A stretch of DNA of 64,000 nt from Brachybacterium sillae (GTDB lineage: Bacteria > Actinomycetota > Actinomycetes > Actinomycetales > Dermabacteraceae), in assembly GCF_025028335.1 (NCBI RefSeq), contig NZ_JAFEUW010000001.1, positions 1,302,001-1,366,000 on the forward strand, read 5' to 3'. The position numbers were made by a program, and so were the translations under genes. This document shows positions 61,879 to 64,000 of this stretch, piece after piece (positions within the stretch are counted from its first letter, which is position 1; each line of letters starts with the position of its first letter). The notes under the pieces were generated by a model. The model saw only the letters and a list, made by a program, of their open reading frames with translations. It made no database searches and was not told the origin of the DNA.

Positions 61879-62432
61879 GCCGCCTCGCCGAGCGCGTCGC
61901 CAACGCGCCGTCCACCCTACGCTGGTACACCGCCCGGGCGCTGAGCCACACCGTCCACCGCGCGGCTCTCGGCCACTTGGGTGAGGGCGCGACCATCGTG
62001 GCACCGCGACGTCTCCAGGGCCCAGACGCGATCAGCATCGGCGCGCACACCCTGATCCGAGAGAATTCCTGGCTGGCCACAGAGTCAGGCGGCACCCTCA
62101 GCATCGGCGCGAACTGTTACATCGGCCATGACGCCCACCTGCACGCCATCGACCGCGTCATGATCGGCACCGATTGCGTCCTGGCCGACGGTGTGTTCAT
62201 CGCCTCCACGGACCACGACCGGGAGAACCGCCATGCGGTGCACGGCACCGGTCCGATCATGATCGGGGACCGCGTGTTCATCGGGCAGCGTGCGATAGTA
62301 CTGGGCGGTGTGACCATTGGGGACGGCGCCACTATCGCCGCCGGGGCGGTCGTCACCCGCGACGTACCCGCCGGGGCCGTGGTGGCCGGGGTGCCGGCCA
62401 GGCCGCTGCAGCATCCCCGGGGGCAGGAATGA
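61875..62432 (+). CDS. Hexapeptide-repeat acyltransferase (WcaF/LbH type), paralogue 2
   Basis: A 185-residue beta-helix acyltransferase, clearly paralogous to the one at 56986-57552: [57 protein letters not shown] (probable catalytic His), then [39 protein letters not shown] in the same order. It probably O-acetylates a sugar of the polymer. ATG 61875 overlaps the collapsed epimerase stop by four bases. Confidence 0.87.
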   Translation: MSRLAERVANAPSTLRWYTARALSHTVHRAALGHLGEGATIVAPRRLQGPDAISIGAHTLIRENSWLATESGGTLSIGANCYIGHDAHLHAIDRVMIGTDCVLADGVFIASTDHDRENRHAVHGTGPIMIGDRVFIGQRAIVLGGVTIGDGATIAAGAVVTRDVPAGAVVAGVPARPLQHPRGQE

Positions 62433-62939
62433 TCCTCGATTCCCCCGTGGGCAGGTGACACCTACTCGCCGAGTTATCGCGAGATCCCGGCCAGCGGGGC
62501 TCACTCGCCAGGAGTTGAAGAAGACCCCTGACGGCCCCATTGCACACAGTGGAAAGATCATGGGCGCCCCCGGAGAAAATTGACATTACGCCGGGCGTAA
62601 GCAGGGCATGACGCACGCTCCTTCTCCGCCTCTAGGCACCATCGGTTCCTCGAGGATCACTTGATTGTCCTCGGCCCGAGTCTCCGGAGCTGCCGGTCCC
62701 AGCTCGCCTTTGAGTGCTCGGTCACGATCCTCAAACGTCATTACCGGAACAGACTCGGCGCCTGCTCCCGTGAAAGAGACCATCGATGAGCCATTGACTG
62801 GAGGACAGTGCGATCATGACGTCCGATCCCGGTTCCCCGGCACGTGTTCTCGACTCAGCTAGGCGATGCCGCGCCCGTACCCAGCCCCAGCGTAAGCGCG
62901 CCCGCAATCATCCCGCGGCAACGTTCTCCAGGATTGCGC
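62433..62939. other. Intergenic stretch without a supported gene
   Basis: 507 bases between the convergent acyltransferase and the last glycosyltransferase. Open frames here are short and not protein-like. The one structure I see is TTACGCC-G-GGCGTAA at 62586-62600, a perfect 7-bp inverted repeat that could be an operator or part of a terminator. GC is lower than in the flanking genes. Confidence 0.5.
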
Positions 62940-64000
62940 TCACCACCGCGATCCCTCCGCGACTTCGGGGCCTCCTGTCAGAACCCCGGCGTACACCTGC
63001 GCAACCTGCGCGGCCATGCCCGCGACGGTCGGCACGGACGCGGGCAGTTCCGGCCGGACGGCCAGGTCCTGCCCCTGCTCGACCATGATCCGGGCCAGCG
63101 CGGCGTCGTCATCGAAGGGCGCGATGCATCGCGGCGGCAGCATCTCGGGGTTGCCGCCGATCGGGCTGGCCGCCACCCCCATGCCGTGCACCACGGCATC
63201 CAGCAGGGTGTAGGAGAAATTGTCGGATTTCGACGGCTGCACGATCACGTCGTGCCCGTCCATCGTCGTGACCGGGTCGACGAAACCAGGGAACTCGACC
63301 CGGTCGGCGATGCCGAGGTCTCGGGCCAGGTCCCGCAGGGACGGCGCCTCCGGCCCCTCCCCTGCAATGGTCAGCCGCGCCTCGGGATGCTCGACCGCGA
63401 CCAGCGCGAAGGCCCGCAGAGTGGCCTGCACGTTCTTCTCCGGCGACAGTCGCGTCAGCGACAGGAATCGCAGCCCCGGGTGCCGCTGCGGCGGGCTCTC
63501 GAGCCGGTCCACACCGTTGTGCACCACGGTGATCGGAACGCTCGTGTGCCACCAGCGGCGCATGTCTCGGGCGGTGGAGTCACTGACCGCCATCGCGGCA
63601 CCGACGCGGCGCAGCCGCAGATGGTGCACAGTCTCCATTGCCATGGCCTTCGGGCGGGAGCCGTGGAACATGAACCGGTCCGGTGGGATGTGATGCTCGG
63701 TGGTGACCAGGCGGGTGGGCAGGGCAGCGGCAGCGAGGGTGGCGAGGATGTCCGCCTTCGCCAGGTGGGAGTGGACGATCGCCGGGCGCAGGTGCCGGAT
63801 GAGCGCCCGTAGCGCCGCCACCGCTCGCGGCACCGACGCCTCATCCAGCGGGAGCGGCACCACCGGGGTGCCGAGGGCGCGCAGCTCCTCCAGCAGCGGC
63901 CCCTCCGGCCCCGTGACGACGATCCGCCAGCCGGGGATCCCCACCCGGGCAAGGTCGATCACATGGCGGGCGACCCCGGCGAGGTTCGACACCGGCGTGA
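62940..64000 (-). CDS. Glycosyltransferase family 4, N-terminus outside the window
   Basis: GT-B enzyme. Visible are NLAGVARHVIDLA (acceptor-side loop), IVHSHLAKADILATL, LVTTEHHIPPD, the donor domain LRFLSLTRLSPEKNVQATLRAF, LTIAGEGPEAPSLRDLA and VIVQPSKSDNFSYTLLDAVVHGMGVAAS. In this last motif the usual first Glu is Ser and the second is Asp (SKSDNFSYTLLDA instead of ExFGxxxxE), unusual for the family and perhaps lowering or changing activity. The frame is open to the window edge; the start codon is expected within a few codons beyond 64000. The last residues EVAEGSRW end at 62940. Confidence 0.85.
   Translation of the reverse strand, partial: TPVSNLAGVARHVIDLARVGIPGWRIVVTGPEGPLLEELRALGTPVVPLPLDEASVPRAVAALRALIRHLRPAIVHSHLAKADILATLAAAALPTRLVTTEHHIPPDRFMFHGSRPKAMAMETVHHLRLRRVGAAMAVSDSTARDMRRWWHTSVPITVVHNGVDRLESPPQRHPGLRFLSLTRLSPEKNVQATLRAFALVAVEHPEARLTIAGEGPEAPSLRDLARDLGIADRVEFPGFVDPVTTMDGHDVIVQPSKSDNFSYTLLDAVVHGMGVAASPIGGNPEMLPPRCIAPFDDDAALARIMVEQGQDLAVRPELPASVPTVAGMAAQVAQVYAGVLTGGPEVAEGSRW

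Noticed and set aside
62586..62783. Short minus-strand open frame in the last intergenic gap
   Set aside because: 65 codons, no ribosome site, no recognisable composition or family.

Overview
This 64 kb window is chromosomal DNA of a very high-GC bacterium, most likely an actinobacterium of the Micrococcales (a Dermabacteraceae/Brachybacterium-like genome is my guess, not proven). The reasons are strong G/C bias at third codon positions, frequent GTG starts, four-base start/stop overlaps, and actinobacterial families such as the MauE-thioredoxin protein, the lactococcin-972-type bacteriocin and the PadR-like regulator. I saw no tRNA, rRNA or CRISPR array.

Layout. 0-8.9 kb: the end of a PLP decarboxylase, a frameshifted AAA ATPase, adhE, dnaB, and a small membrane protein/PadR-like pair behind a well-defined promoter. 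8.9-20.6 kb: a helical-repeat protein, a P-loop protein coupled to an ABC half-transporter whose ATPase domain has lost its catalytic motifs, an Asp-rich membrane protein, a two-component system and a giant RND exporter. An identical 18-bp palindrome lies in front of the P-loop/ABC operon and in front of the Asp-rich gene, suggesting one regulon. 21.0-28.7 kb: an inserted island with a broken IS481-type element, an IS3-type element nested in it, a lactococcin-972-like bacteriocin operon (peptide, permease, ATPase, small membrane protein) and an IS1380-type element with CTAG target duplications.

28.9-40.5 kb: a MATE pump, an overlapping HipA-type kinase/HIRAN-domain gene pair next to a YbaK editing protein, metF-metE, an MFS exporter, an M48 protease and an aldehyde dehydrogenase. 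40.6-46 kb: a low-molecular-weight tyrosine phosphatase, a MauE-thioredoxin protein, an HPr-kinase-like protein, a PqqD-like protein, ManA and a PF14907-type nucleotidyltransferase, resembling the poorly understood HPr-kinase-related/PqqD systems that sit beside polysaccharide loci.

46-64 kb: a cell-surface polysaccharide cluster with an initiating phosphoglycosyl transferase, VanZ-like protein, a PglK-like flippase, seven or more glycosyltransferases, an epimerase-glycosyltransferase fusion and two paralogous hexapeptide acyltransferases. Two glycosyltransferases are frameshifted at G/C runs. A second IS1380 copy has replaced the last residues of another glycosyltransferase, and the ancestral end of that gene can be rebuilt from the sequence. 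A shrunken copy of the epimerase next to the second acyltransferase shows that the epimerase/acyltransferase module was duplicated.
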